NCBI GenBank assembly: GCA_938030835.1
Contig: CALHID010000260.1
Location: forward strand, 1-14,113
Source of the DNA: an uncultured Actinomyces sp.
GTDB taxonomy: Bacteria; Actinomycetota; Actinomycetes; Actinomycetales; Actinomycetaceae
DNA length: 14,113 nucleotides
Direction of reading: 5' to 3'
Numbering within the stretch: position 1 is the first letter of the stretch; every line of letters starts with the position of its first letter. Shown here in pieces: positions 1 to 10,423 of this stretch. The notes under the pieces are model-generated. The model saw nothing but the letters and a program-made list of their open reading frames with translations, was not told where the DNA came from and searched no databases. The position numbers were made by a program, and so were the translations under genes.

Positions 1-721
1 CGCGCGTGGCCTCGGCAAGAGCTGCAACATATTCCAACACTGCGCGCTCGGTGTGCGTCTGCGCGGCGAGTTCAGAAAGGCGAACCACCTGTCCGCTCTC
101 AAGAAGCGGCTTGAGGCGCTTGGAACGGTCGGGGGCTGCGGAGCCATCAAGGATTTCAGCCATTGCCGCGCGCGAGGGGTAGCCGACCGAGGCCTTCATC
201 AAGAAGCGGTCGAGCTGCGCTTCGGGCAGCGGGTAGGTTCCAGCTTGTTCCACCGGGTTCTGCGTTGCAATAACCATGAAGGGACGAGGCGCGGCATGGG
301 TGACGCCATCAACCGTCACCTGCGCTTCTTCCATGACCTCAAGAAGAGCCGACTGGGTCTTCGGCGACGCACGGTTGATCTCATCGGCAAGAACGATCGA
401 GGCGAAGATCGGACCAGAACGGAAGTGCCACTCGTTGTTCTTCTGGTCGTAGACATTCACGCCCGTAATATCAGCAGGGAGCATATCGGGGGTGAACTGA
501 ATACGAGAGTGCGTGCCAGCAATTGTTGCTGCGATCGCGCGGGCGAGTGCGGTCTTTCCCGTACCGGGAGCATCTTCAAGAAGAAGGTGTCCCCCGGCGA
601 ACATAGTCGTCAGAGCCAGGCGAATCACCGGTTCTTTGTCCAGCAGCGCCTGGGAGATACCGCCGACCAAACCGGCGAAGGTTTCGGCGAAACGCTGGGC
701 ATCTTGCGAGCTAAGCGCCAT
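1..721 (-). CDS. MoxR-family AAA+ ATPase (3' end beyond the window)
   Basis: Minus-strand frame open from an ATG at 721 to the left edge, giving 240 residues with no stop, so the C-terminus is missing. Seen directly: Walker A LEDAPGTGKT (residues 48-57), Walker B IVLADEINRA (109-118), sensor-1 ATQNP (152-156) and LDRF with the expected arginine (170-173), in MoxR order; GTYPLPEAQLDRF is typical of the family. MoxR proteins are ATP-driven chaperones, normally encoded beside a DUF58 protein and a transglutaminase-like membrane protein, that help mature or activate partner proteins. The ATG at 721 has GGAG eight bases upstream (730-733); an in-frame ATG at 739 lacks a ribosome site. It follows the giant FN3 gene by about 140 bases with no clear terminator, so co-transcription is likely. 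The partner genes should lie just left of the window. Confidence 0.95.
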   Translation of the reverse strand, partial: MALSSQDAQRFAETFAGLVGGISQALLDKEPVIRLALTTMFAGGHLLLEDAPGTGKTALARAIAATIAGTHSRIQFTPDMLPADITGVNVYDQKNNEWHFRSGPIFASIVLADEINRASPKTQSALLEVMEEAQVTVDGVTHAAPRPFMVIATQNPVEQAGTYPLPEAQLDRFLMKASVGYPSRAAMAEILDGSAAPDRSKRLKPLLESGQVVRLSELAAQTHTERAVLEYVAALAEATR

Positions 722-863
722 GGGAGGGACTCCATTCATCTGTCGGTAGTAAGTGTTCAGTTCTGAAGCGAATATTTTGGATGAGCTGAGGTCTTTGGGC
801 GGTGAGCCCGAAGCTCTCATCGTACGTCGGGGATCCGGTTGCGTGACGTGGGCGAATCATCAT

Positions 864-3800
864 TTACCGTCCCACCGAACAGTTAATTCGATGCAGCAAA
901 ATGGGGAGGTTACCCGAGTTGGCCTTACTCAGTCGCACACCGGTTTCTACAGAGGCCCCTGCCGAACCACGAGGTGTGAAGGTCCAATTGGACTGCGAGA
1001 AATCATCCCACATCGTGCACTTCATGGGGAGCGCATCGCTGGCCCAGGTCGAGGGAAGCGTCAGATAAACCATCTGGCACTCGTTGACATCCGCGCCACG
1101 CGCGTTTGCACTTGTGCACTGGCTTGTCGTGCCGCCGAAACCACCGATCACGTTGATCTTCGCAGTGTCGGTTCCGGTTCCAGCCAAGTTACCCCACGTC
1201 GTTCCAAGCGAGTTACGGGCACCCACACCGACCTCAATTGCCGAACCAGCGGATGCGGTAATTGTTGTGCTGCCATTGAGAACTGCTCCCTGAGGAACTT
1301 CTGTCTCAACGCCACCGACCCTTTGCCAGACCAAAACTTGATCGGGTGCAAGATATCCAGCTGGCGGGTTCGCATTCCAACTCACTGTCACGCTTCCTTC
1401 GTGAACCGCGACTGTGAAGCTCGGCTTCGTGGGGGCAGAAAGCGCCTTCGCGGTCACAGGAACCGCGCCACCAGCCACCTCTTGACCATTGATGTTGCCA
1501 ACTTGGCGAATGAAGATCTGGACATCTCCATCGGAACCAATATTGATGATTTCACCGCTGGTCACGGAGTTCCAAGGGCCTCCAGCGCTGTGTGACCACT
1601 CGAGGTGGAGGTTACGGCTATTGAAGCCCTGTCCAGGATTGACGGAGAGGCCACTGACCTTCGTCATACCGTGGTTACCAGTCGGTGTCGAGGAGAAAGA
1701 ACCCACATTCGGGTTGAGCGGCGAGGTGAAGACCTGGAAGGCGACATCTTCAGATTCTGAACTGTCGTTCTTCCAGTTGTACGCGCGAATCTTCACACGG
1801 TAGTTCTCACCCACGGGAAGATCGGTAACGTAGTCATTGCGATCCCCACCAACTTCACCAACGGTACGACCGTTGACATCAATGGTGTAGCGAGTAATTT
1901 CCGCGCCATTTGTACGCGGTGTTGTCCACGTGAAACGAACGCGTCCGGTATTGCCCTGTCCGCCAATGTTTTCGACGCGGATTCCATCGGTGCGATCCGG
2001 AGGACCGAAGGGTGTCACCTTCGCAGAGTTCTGCGAGGTCGGTGAAGGTTCTTCTGCACCGTTCTTCGCAGAGATTGCGACAGAGTAAGTCTGGCCATTA
2101 CGCAATCCATCGACGCGCCATTCGGTAACGTCGCCTGGGACCTCAATCTGGCGTGCACCGCCGTTCTCGTACACGTAAAGCGTGTAGTTCTTGATCGCGG
2201 AACCCTGGTTGGTCGGAGGCGTCCATTTCACGACAATTGCACCGTTTTCGGGCTCAACTGTAGGTGCCAGGGGCGCTTCGGGACGCATATCGATCAGGAC
2301 CTCGGGAGAAGCTGCCGAAGGATCTGAAGCACCGACCGCGTTATGCGCAACAACGGTGAAGGAGTGACGCAGACCGTTCTCAAGACCCCTGAGTTCACAT
2401 GAGCCGGACTCGCAGGGGTAGCTACGACCCGTTGCGCGGTCCGTCGCAGTGAAACCGGTAATGGTTGCACCGTTATCAGCACCCGCCTGGAAGGTCACCA
2501 GCGCGGTGCCCGGGCCGGTCGCCGTTAGTGAGACATTCGTCGGAGCATCGGGGCGGTCACGGACCACCAAACGCACCTTGCCTTCAACGATACGGTCAGG
2601 GTCTCCCGTTGCATCCATCAGGCGATAGCGAACGGTCATCTGTCCACGGAAACCAACCGCAGGAGTGATATTAAGGTTCGTTCCCTGGGGGTCAACGGTT
2701 CCTTCACCGATCTGAATAGAAGCCCCAACAATGCGGATTGGTGTCTCAGGGAAGGGATTGATCGTGTAGCGCGTCAAATCAACGGCCTCGAGACCACCCG
2801 AACGCGCTGCTTCCAAAAGCGCATCCGAGACCTGAATCAGTGGTCGGGTAGATGCGACAACAGTGATCGGAATCTGACCGCTTACTGCACCCGCACCGTC
2901 ATCAACGCTGACGGTTACCGAACCGACAGAACCCTTTGGACGGTCAACATCAGCTCGGACACGCAGGATATGTCCGTCGAGGCTGATTGCAACGCCTTCG
3001 GGAAGATTCGAAATGTCGTACTTAAAGCCCGCTGGGTCTGCACCTTCTGGATCTCGCACCATCTGCGCGAGGTCCACGGCAGTTGCTTCCTCTCCGGCAG
3101 CCACCCTAATCGCGGTAGGAATGAAGGAAACCGGCTGATTTTGCGTGGCTTCTACCTTCAGGGTCAGAGTCAAGGTCGCAGTAAGCGCTGAGTCATCGCC
3201 CGCAGCTCCATCAGAGACTTCGAAGGAGAAGGACGACTTCCCCGACCACTCTGAATTCACGTGGAAGCTCACATGCCTCTCATCGCTCAAGGTCATTCCC
3301 TGATCGATGCCGGCAGAAGGACGAAGTGTTGCGGCATTGGTGATACGCGGACTGCGTCCTTCGCGAACGATGACGTAGTCGGAAATATCGAGGGTGACGT
3401 CTTCACCGGCACGTACCTTAACGGGAACCTTCGTGGTATCGATTGTCGGCTGGTTGTGCTGAAGTCCAGGCACGGAAACAACTGCCGAGGAGCTCAAACC
3501 GTCGGCATCGGTAACCGTGTAGACGATCATCATGCGCTCTTCTTGAGGAGTGATGATCAAGTCAGAACCGTTCACTTCGACGCCTGCGGCCTTCGTGGAC
3601 ACACGCAGGTTGTTGACATCGCCATCCGGGTCTTCATCATTCGCCAAAACCGGGACCTTCACAGTGCCGCCCTTTGCTGGCAACTGCGAGGCCGCAACAA
3701 CATCATCGCGCGCGATGGGAGCTTGGAGCAGCGCGTCATTTGCGACGTTGATTGTCAATGTTCCACGTGAAATACCACCGCGGTTATCGGTGACCTCATA

Positions 3801-6800
3801 GGACACCAGATAGGAACCATCCTGCGCGGGGGTCGTTAAAACAATGGAATTTCCACGAATTTCCGGCTTCAGTTCAGCGGTCGCAGTCTGAAGAGAACCG
3901 GGGACAATCGAGATTGGATCGCCGTCGGGATCAATATCGTTTTGGAGCACTGCGACACCCAGTTGCCTGTTCGGACGGGTCAGGACGGTATCTGGGACCG
4001 CCGTCGGAGGCTGGTTGACTGTTGCAGGCTGGGCAATGCCCACGCGTACACGTGCAGAAGCTTGCTTCCCCTGACGATCCTCAACGATGTAGGTAAAGAC
4101 ATCGGTACCCGTCGTATTGGGCGCCGGGGTGTATTGCAGCCAGTCCACGCCAAGCTCGACAGTGCCCTTGGTTGGGGATTGTTCAATACCAACCAAAGTC
4201 ACTGAGTCACCATCGGGATCAATGCCGTTCAAAGGCACCGGAATACGGGTCGTTTCACCGCTCACAGCCCAGGCAGTCAGTGCCTTCGGCTGCGGCTGTG
4301 CATTGGTTCCGCTCTTGGGAAGAACCTCAAAAGTCACGGTCGAGGTGGCCATGTTCCCCGCACTGTCACGCACCGTGTAGGCAACATGCATGACACCTGG
4401 AGTATCCCCCGCCTCAAGACGGACCAAATTACCCGTCACAAAGGGGGTACCCACGGCCTCGTTCGGGGTGAATTGGAGGTTCTGGTCAACCTTCAGGGTC
4501 AAACCAGAAGGAGAACGATCGTTGGCAAGCACTGGAACCGAGGCGATATCGCCAACACGAACGCGCGTGCGATCTGGCTGCAACTCGGGAGGCTGCTTCG
4601 TGTCCTGTGCGCTGGTTGGAACGACGGTTACTCGTGCCTTAGCGGTATTCGTACCATTGGAGACGACGTAGTCGAAGGACACTGAGCTCTCGAGGCCGCC
4701 GGGGGCAGTAATGCGCAACAGATGGCGGTCGACCAGAGTCACTTCCAAGCCGAGATTTGCAGGAACTTCAATTCTTTGGACGACCAGCACGCCGCCAGCG
4801 GGATCTGAATCGTTATTCAGGGGCGCAACCAGTGCAGAGCCGCCTGCGGGCAGGACGGCGAGGTCATCCTCAGCGACGGGAACTGCCTGCTGATCGGCCT
4901 CGACAACATCAACGCGAATAACACCCAGAGCGGTTGAAGGACCGTCGGAAACGGTATAGGTGAATTGGTAGGAACCCGGAGCTTGGGCAACGAAATTTAC
5001 CGTTCCCAGTTCAAGATCGGGTGTAATTTGGCTTCCCGCGGGCGCAACTGAAAGAGCAACCAGGGACAGGTTGTCTCCGTTGGGGTCAGTGTCATTTGCA
5101 AGAGGAGAAATTGTTGTCACTTCACCGGCACGCGCGACGTAGAAGTCTGCATTCGCTACGGGAGGCAAGTTGCCGGGGTTCTGAACATTAACGGTGAGGG
5201 TACCAGTAGTGCTCTGACGACCGTCTGAGACCTCAAGAGTGATTGTGTGCGCACCCACGCTGGCACCGAGATCTCGGATTTGAAGGGTTCCTTCCTCGCG
5301 GAATTGAAGTTCAATACCTTCTGGCGCATGAGCATTCGCCAAGAAGATTGGGTCGCCATCCGGGTCTTGCCAGTCAGTCAACACGTTGTACTCGATTTGA
5401 GCGCGGTTGCCCAGAGTGACACCGGGATCGCGGAGCTGCTTCGGACCAGAGTTCATGTCCCACGGGTGGACGGTCACATTCACGCGAGCAGTGGCAACCG
5501 CTTTACCGTCGGAAGCCTCATAAGTGAAGGACGTGCTACCGGTCTGATTATCGGGAACATCCGTAATTTGAAGAGCTCGTCCACCGCGGGTACGCGTGAC
5601 CTTCCCAAACTGCGGGTCGGTGACTGGACGAGCGGTCAGGACGTCTCCATCCGCATCAGAATCATTGTTGAGGACCGGAAGCGTAGTGGTTCGACCGGGG
5701 CGAATACCGAAGTCGTCATCAACCGCATCGGGAGGAGTGTTCTGCTCTTTTCGCTCTGGGTCTGCAATCTGATCCGTGACCTGAGGAGAGTCCTCTTGCT
5801 TTTCCTTCTTTTCAAGCTGAGACTCGATCTGATCCCAGTCGTTCATCAAGACCATGTCGTGTTCGGGCATCCATACCGATCCCGAAGTGGTGTCATTGAG
5901 AACAATTCGAGTGCGGTTTGTTCTGAAAACAATTGATTGAGCTGACTTCAATGAGTCAACTGTCATCTGTTTGTTGAGGCTGGGATCAGTACAGTTTCGT
6001 ACGTATGCGCCGGATTTTGACCATGCGGCGTAGGCACACCCCTTGTGGAAGACGGGGCGCGAAGGCGTACCCGATGCACCATCATTTGAAGCCGGAACCT
6101 TCGTGGCTGCTCCACCCTTGAGGGGGATGGAGATCAACTCGCGGTCTGTTGCGAGAAGCACGGAAGACGATTCGGGACCAGCTTCTTGCAGAGTGATGTT
6201 TCCACTGATGCCGTCATCGGCAAGGTTGCGAAGCTTTCCATCGGGAAGAACCAGAACACGATTTCGCTGATCCAAAGCAACAGGCTGCTCGCCCACTGCG
6301 GTCATCACCAATTCAGCGTTCCCGGAAAGACCCTCAACATCCTGAGATTTCAAGCGGTCCAATTGGCCTTCGCGGGTGACGGTAATACGACGGCCACCTT
6401 GGGCTGAAATCGCGAAAAGAGTGCCCTTCTGGGAAACGGCAACAGCTCCCTGTTCCATATCGCTTGCCAGCGCGCCCTCGTCGGTATAGGCAGTACCGGA
6501 AGGGCTGGCCACTTGAGCGAGCCAAACCTGGCCTTGGGAAGCATCCATGACAGCAAGTCGTGATCCACCCTGAACTACCTTCGCATTTTCGGGTAGCGAA
6601 GTCGCTGCGCCTACAGAAACCTGAGCAACATCAATGGGAGCAACCGAGTGACTTGTTTTATCCGTCAAGCTGACGTCATTACCCGATTGGCCGATATCAA
6701 ATTCGGTTGTTTTTGTGCGCAGGGCACCGTCAAGGATCCGGGAATCATAGTTCAGGTGACCAACAAGTCGTTTCGAAGAGTTTGTCACCCAAATACCGCC

Positions 6801-6944
6801 ATCATCGACATCGACTTCAGCGGTCGTGACACCCTGGTGAAGGATGGCAAGAGTCGAGATGGTAACGGTAAAAGCAGCAACCAACGCAGCCGGAAGACGG
6901 CGTCGATGAACGCGCGATGCGGATGCACCATGCTGCTGCTTCAT
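864..6944 (-). CDS. Giant exported Ig-like / fibronectin type III repeat protein
   Basis: A 2026-residue protein. Residues 1-40 form a signal sequence or N-terminal anchor: basic RVHRRR, then a hydrophobic stretch, with a possible cleavage after VTTA. Residues about 45-360 carry short beta-rich repeats resembling a propeller, and 365-403 a charged linker. From about 402 to 1160 come roughly eight Ig/cadherin-like (Big_9-type) domains of about 90 residues, most marked by an acidic N-D-x-D-P-D-G-D-like loop that could bind calcium. About three degenerate beta domains follow to 1462, then FN3-like domains from RPDAPTNVSL (1463), RPEAPLAPTV (1554), PPDRTDGI (1648) and SAPTKPSFTV (about 1838), and a C-terminal region with four cysteines. 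There is no LPXTG motif. Family knowledge: similar proteins precede moxR, DUF58 and transglutaminase genes in bifidobacterial PFNA clusters and are surface-exposed. A role in adhesion or signalling is inference. The ATG at 6944 lacks a strong ribosome site. Confidence 0.9.
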   Translation of the reverse strand: MKQQHGASASRVHRRRLPAALVAAFTVTISTLAILHQGVTTAEVDVDDGGIWVTNSSKRLVGHLNYDSRILDGALRTKTTEFDIGQSGNDVSLTDKTSHSVAPIDVAQVSVGAATSLPENAKVVQGGSRLAVMDASQGQVWLAQVASPSGTAYTDEGALASDMEQGAVAVSQKGTLFAISAQGGRRITVTREGQLDRLKSQDVEGLSGNAELVMTAVGEQPVALDQRNRVLVLPDGKLRNLADDGISGNITLQEAGPESSSVLLATDRELISIPLKGGAATKVPASNDGASGTPSRPVFHKGCAYAAWSKSGAYVRNCTDPSLNKQMTVDSLKSAQSIVFRTNRTRIVLNDTTSGSVWMPEHDMVLMNDWDQIESQLEKKEKQEDSPQVTDQIADPERKEQNTPPDAVDDDFGIRPGRTTTLPVLNNDSDADGDVLTARPVTDPQFGKVTRTRGGRALQITDVPDNQTGSTSFTYEASDGKAVATARVNVTVHPWDMNSGPKQLRDPGVTLGNRAQIEYNVLTDWQDPDGDPIFLANAHAPEGIELQFREEGTLQIRDLGASVGAHTITLEVSDGRQSTTGTLTVNVQNPGNLPPVANADFYVARAGEVTTISPLANDTDPNGDNLSLVALSVAPAGSQITPDLELGTVNFVAQAPGSYQFTYTVSDGPSTALGVIRVDVVEADQQAVPVAEDDLAVLPAGGSALVAPLNNDSDPAGGVLVVQRIEVPANLGLEVTLVDRHLLRITAPGGLESSVSFDYVVSNGTNTAKARVTVVPTSAQDTKQPPELQPDRTRVRVGDIASVPVLANDRSPSGLTLKVDQNLQFTPNEAVGTPFVTGNLVRLEAGDTPGVMHVAYTVRDSAGNMATSTVTFEVLPKSGTNAQPQPKALTAWAVSGETTRIPVPLNGIDPDGDSVTLVGIEQSPTKGTVELGVDWLQYTPAPNTTGTDVFTYIVEDRQGKQASARVRVGIAQPATVNQPPTAVPDTVLTRPNRQLGVAVLQNDIDPDGDPISIVPGSLQTATAELKPEIRGNSIVLTTPAQDGSYLVSYEVTDNRGGISRGTLTINVANDALLQAPIARDDVVAASQLPAKGGTVKVPVLANDEDPDGDVNNLRVSTKAAGVEVNGSDLIITPQEERMMIVYTVTDADGLSSSAVVSVPGLQHNQPTIDTTKVPVKVRAGEDVTLDISDYVIVREGRSPRITNAATLRPSAGIDQGMTLSDERHVSFHVNSEWSGKSSFSFEVSDGAAGDDSALTATLTLTLKVEATQNQPVSFIPTAIRVAAGEEATAVDLAQMVRDPEGADPAGFKYDISNLPEGVAISLDGHILRVRADVDRPKGSVGSVTVSVDDGAGAVSGQIPITVVASTRPLIQVSDALLEAARSGGLEAVDLTRYTINPFPETPIRIVGASIQIGEGTVDPQGTNLNITPAVGFRGQMTVRYRLMDATGDPDRIVEGKVRLVVRDRPDAPTNVSLTATGPGTALVTFQAGADNGATITGFTATDRATGRSYPCESGSCELRGLENGLRHSFTVVAHNAVGASDPSAASPEVLIDMRPEAPLAPTVEPENGAIVVKWTPPTNQGSAIKNYTLYVYENGGARQIEVPGDVTEWRVDGLRNGQTYSVAISAKNGAEEPSPTSQNSAKVTPFGPPDRTDGIRVENIGGQGNTGRVRFTWTTPRTNGAEITRYTIDVNGRTVGEVGGDRNDYVTDLPVGENYRVKIRAYNWKNDSSESEDVAFQVFTSPLNPNVGSFSSTPTGNHGMTKVSGLSVNPGQGFNSRNLHLEWSHSAGGPWNSVTSGEIINIGSDGDVQIFIRQVGNINGQEVAGGAVPVTAKALSAPTKPSFTVAVHEGSVTVSWNANPPAGYLAPDQVLVWQRVGGVETEVPQGAVLNGSTTITASAGSAIEVGVGARNSLGTTWGNLAGTGTDTAKINVIGGFGGTTSQCTSANARGADVNECQMVYLTLPSTWASDALPMKCTMWDDFSQSNWTFTPRGSAGASVETGVRLSKANSGNLPILLHRINCSVGR

Positions 6945-7050
6945 ATATTTTTCACCACTCTTGCTGATGGATAGGGGAATTTATTCTTCTATTTGGCATC
7001 TTTTAGTGTCCCACGAGGCGCCCTCATTTGAAGAACTCAAGTCAAACATC

Positions 7051-7078
7051 ACATTAACTATTTTCACCTTTTCCGCAA
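7051..7078 (-). promoter_or_regulatory. Candidate promoter of the FN3 gene
   Basis: On the minus strand, TTGCGG (7078-7073) and TAATGT (7056-7051) are separated by 16 bases, an acceptable -35/-10 pair for a housekeeping sigma factor, and would start RNA near 7044, about 100 bases before the ATG. The -35 element lies inside the inverted repeat at 7069-7092. A weaker alternative pair, TTTGTG and TATTCA with 17 bases between, sits further upstream near 7120-7148. Confidence 0.35.
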
Positions 7079-7092
7079 TATTTCGCGGAAAA
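7069..7092. promoter_or_regulatory. Perfect 8-bp inverted repeat, candidate operator
   Basis: Arms TTTTCCGC (7069-7076) and GCGGAAAA (7085-7092) are exact reverse complements around an 8-base A/T-rich spacer. One arm overlaps the candidate -35 box of the FN3 gene, the usual place for a repressor site. It is not followed by a T-run on either strand, so it does not look like a terminator. The cognate regulator is not known to me. Confidence 0.4.
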
Positions 7093-7104
7093 AATCCTAC
7101 AAAT

Positions 7105-7120
7105 TACATTCATGTATGTA
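7105..7120. repeat. Near-palindromic 16-bp element
   Basis: TACATTCATGTATGTA reads as its own reverse complement at 14 of 16 positions and is centred on CATG. It lies about 30 bases upstream of the candidate FN3 promoter, so an activator or second operator site is possible. AT-rich palindromes of this size can occur by chance. Confidence 0.25.
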
Positions 7121-7152
7121 CTGAATACCTCAGTTTGAATCGAACACAAACC

Positions 7153-7190
7153 GGGCGGGGCCTGCGCAACAATTTTTGCAGACCCCGCCC
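7153..7190 (-). terminator. Terminator of clpC
   Basis: A 13-bp stem pairs 7178-7190 with 7153-7165 around a 12-base loop, about 65 bases after the clpC stop. One pair is U-G in minus-strand RNA but would be a C-A mismatch in plus-strand RNA, which fits a role in leftward transcription. The T-run after the stem is poor (GGTTTGTGTT), as is common in high-GC actinobacteria. Confidence 0.7.
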
Positions 7191-7255
7191 CGCCTCGTAC
7201 AACACGTCACGGTGAACTCAAAGGAACCATCCAAGGAACCCCACCGCTATCGGTC

Positions 7256-9721
<2,466 letters not shown>

Positions 9722-9909
9722 CGTTTCTCCCTCTGTTCAGATCGCGGTCTCAAGCACGCGACCTGCTTTTCACTGAGTCCCACACTACGGGGTAGCGAGG
9801 CCGTGCGCGCGTTTGTTCACCAAGGGCAGATGCGATTGGTTGACGCGAGTTCCGCGAACACGCCTTGATGAAACAGCGCGCCTTCCCAGATGTGCATCTG
9901 GCCTGTTCT
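9722..9909. other. Intergenic region upstream of clpC
   Basis: This 188-bp stretch separates dtd from clpC and should hold the clpC promoter. I see the clpC ribosome site (9727-9732), a 6-bp-arm inverted repeat near the dtd end (9886-9901) and a TTGGTG box (minus strand, near 9820) without a convincing -10 partner. I find no unambiguous ClgR, HspR or CtsR operator by eye. Confidence 0.45.
9886..9901. repeat. Short inverted repeat after dtd
   Basis: CCAGAT and ATCTGG are exact complements around a 4-base GTGC/GCAC centre, 8 bases past the dtd stop. No T-run follows in the direction of dtd transcription. It could be a weak terminator hairpin or a protein-binding site upstream of clpC. Confidence 0.3.
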
Positions 9910-10341
9910 CTATACCTCAATAACCAGGGTGTAGGGGCCGTCATTCACTAGTTCCACGGACATCATTGCGCCGAAACGTCCAGTCTCGACATGGATTCCG
10001 CGGTTGCGCAGTTCCTCAACAACGGCATCGACCAGAGGCTCGGCGACGGGTCCCGGCGCCGCCTTCGACCACGAGGGACGCCGCCCTTTACGCACATCTC
10101 CGTAGAGCGTAAATTGCGAGACCACCAGGACACTGGCTTCCTCTGCGCGATCCTGAATAGACGTCTCGTCCTCAAAGATCCGCAATTCTGCGATCTTTCG
10201 CGCAAGAGTTTTTGCCTGTTCGAGGGTGTCCTCGTGAGTGACACCGACAAGGACAAGAGCTCCCGGTCCCGGGCATTCGCCAATTAACTCACCATCAACC
10301 GATACCGAGGCGCGAGTGACGCGCTGCAAAATTCCACGCAT
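9910..10341 (-). CDS. dtd: D-aminoacyl-tRNA deacylase
   Basis: The 143-residue protein has the size and both signatures of the DTD family: SQFTL (75-79) and the Gly-cisPro motif in NDGP (133-136), preceded by GRFGAMM (121-127). DTD is a cytoplasmic homodimer that hydrolyses D-amino acids from mischarged tRNAs and also glycine from tRNA-Ala, keeping achiral or D residues out of protein. The cisPro motif of each subunit completes the other subunit's active site. The start is MRGILQRV, the usual family beginning, and the ATG has a perfect AAGGAG seven bases upstream (10349-10354). It lies 82 bases after ygfZ in the same direction, so it may belong to the same operon. PYT replaces the more common PVT after the cis-proline's glycine, a mild variation. 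Confidence 0.97.
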   Translation of the reverse strand: MRGILQRVTRASVSVDGELIGECPGPGALVLVGVTHEDTLEQAKTLARKIAELRIFEDETSIQDRAEEASVLVVSQFTLYGDVRKGRRPSWSKAAPGPVAEPLVDAVVEELRNRGIHVETGRFGAMMSVELVNDGPYTLVIEV

Positions 10342-10371
10342 GAGCGTGCTCCTTGGCTCCTAGATATTGTG

Positions 10372-10412
10372 TCCGCTGGTCCGTCCGCCAGTTCGTCCGC
10401 AGATTATTCCGC
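10372..10412. repeat. Four TCCGC boxes at exact 12-bp spacing
   Basis: TCCGC occurs at 10372, 10384, 10396 and 10408, each exactly 12 bases apart; on the minus strand the units read GCGGA followed by seven variable bases. A fifth copy lies at 10430 inside the last ygfZ codons. The array fills most of the 82-bp gap between ygfZ and dtd. It could be a direct-repeat operator or the remnant of a small tandem duplication. Confidence 0.5.
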
Positions 10413-10423
10413 TGATAAGTCTG

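Larger units (their letters stand above)
6945..7255. other. 311-bp AT-rich intergenic region between clpC and the FN3 gene
   Basis: No gene is supported here. The clpC end holds a GC-rich stem-loop (7153-7190) that should terminate clpC transcription. The remainder, about 6945-7140, is visibly richer in A and T than the flanking genes and contains a near-palindrome (7105-7120), a perfect inverted repeat (7069-7092) and a promoter-like pair (7051-7078) pointing toward the FN3 gene. The FN3 gene therefore probably has its own regulated promoter and a leader of about 100 bases. Confidence 0.7.

Noticed and set aside
780..830. Terminator between the FN3 gene and moxR
   Set aside because: Only a 4-bp GAGC/GCTC hairpin is visible, with no T-run, too weak to claim.
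753..1595. A 280-codon plus-strand open frame
   Set aside because: It is mostly antisense to the 3' end of the FN3 gene, and its product shows no domain or plausible fold.
9845..9862. GTTC-N3-GAAC element as an SOS (LexA) or ClgR box upstream of clpC
   Set aside because: The half-sites are in the opposite order and spacing to the GAAC-N4-GTTC SOS box, and the spacing does not fit a ClgR operator as I know it.
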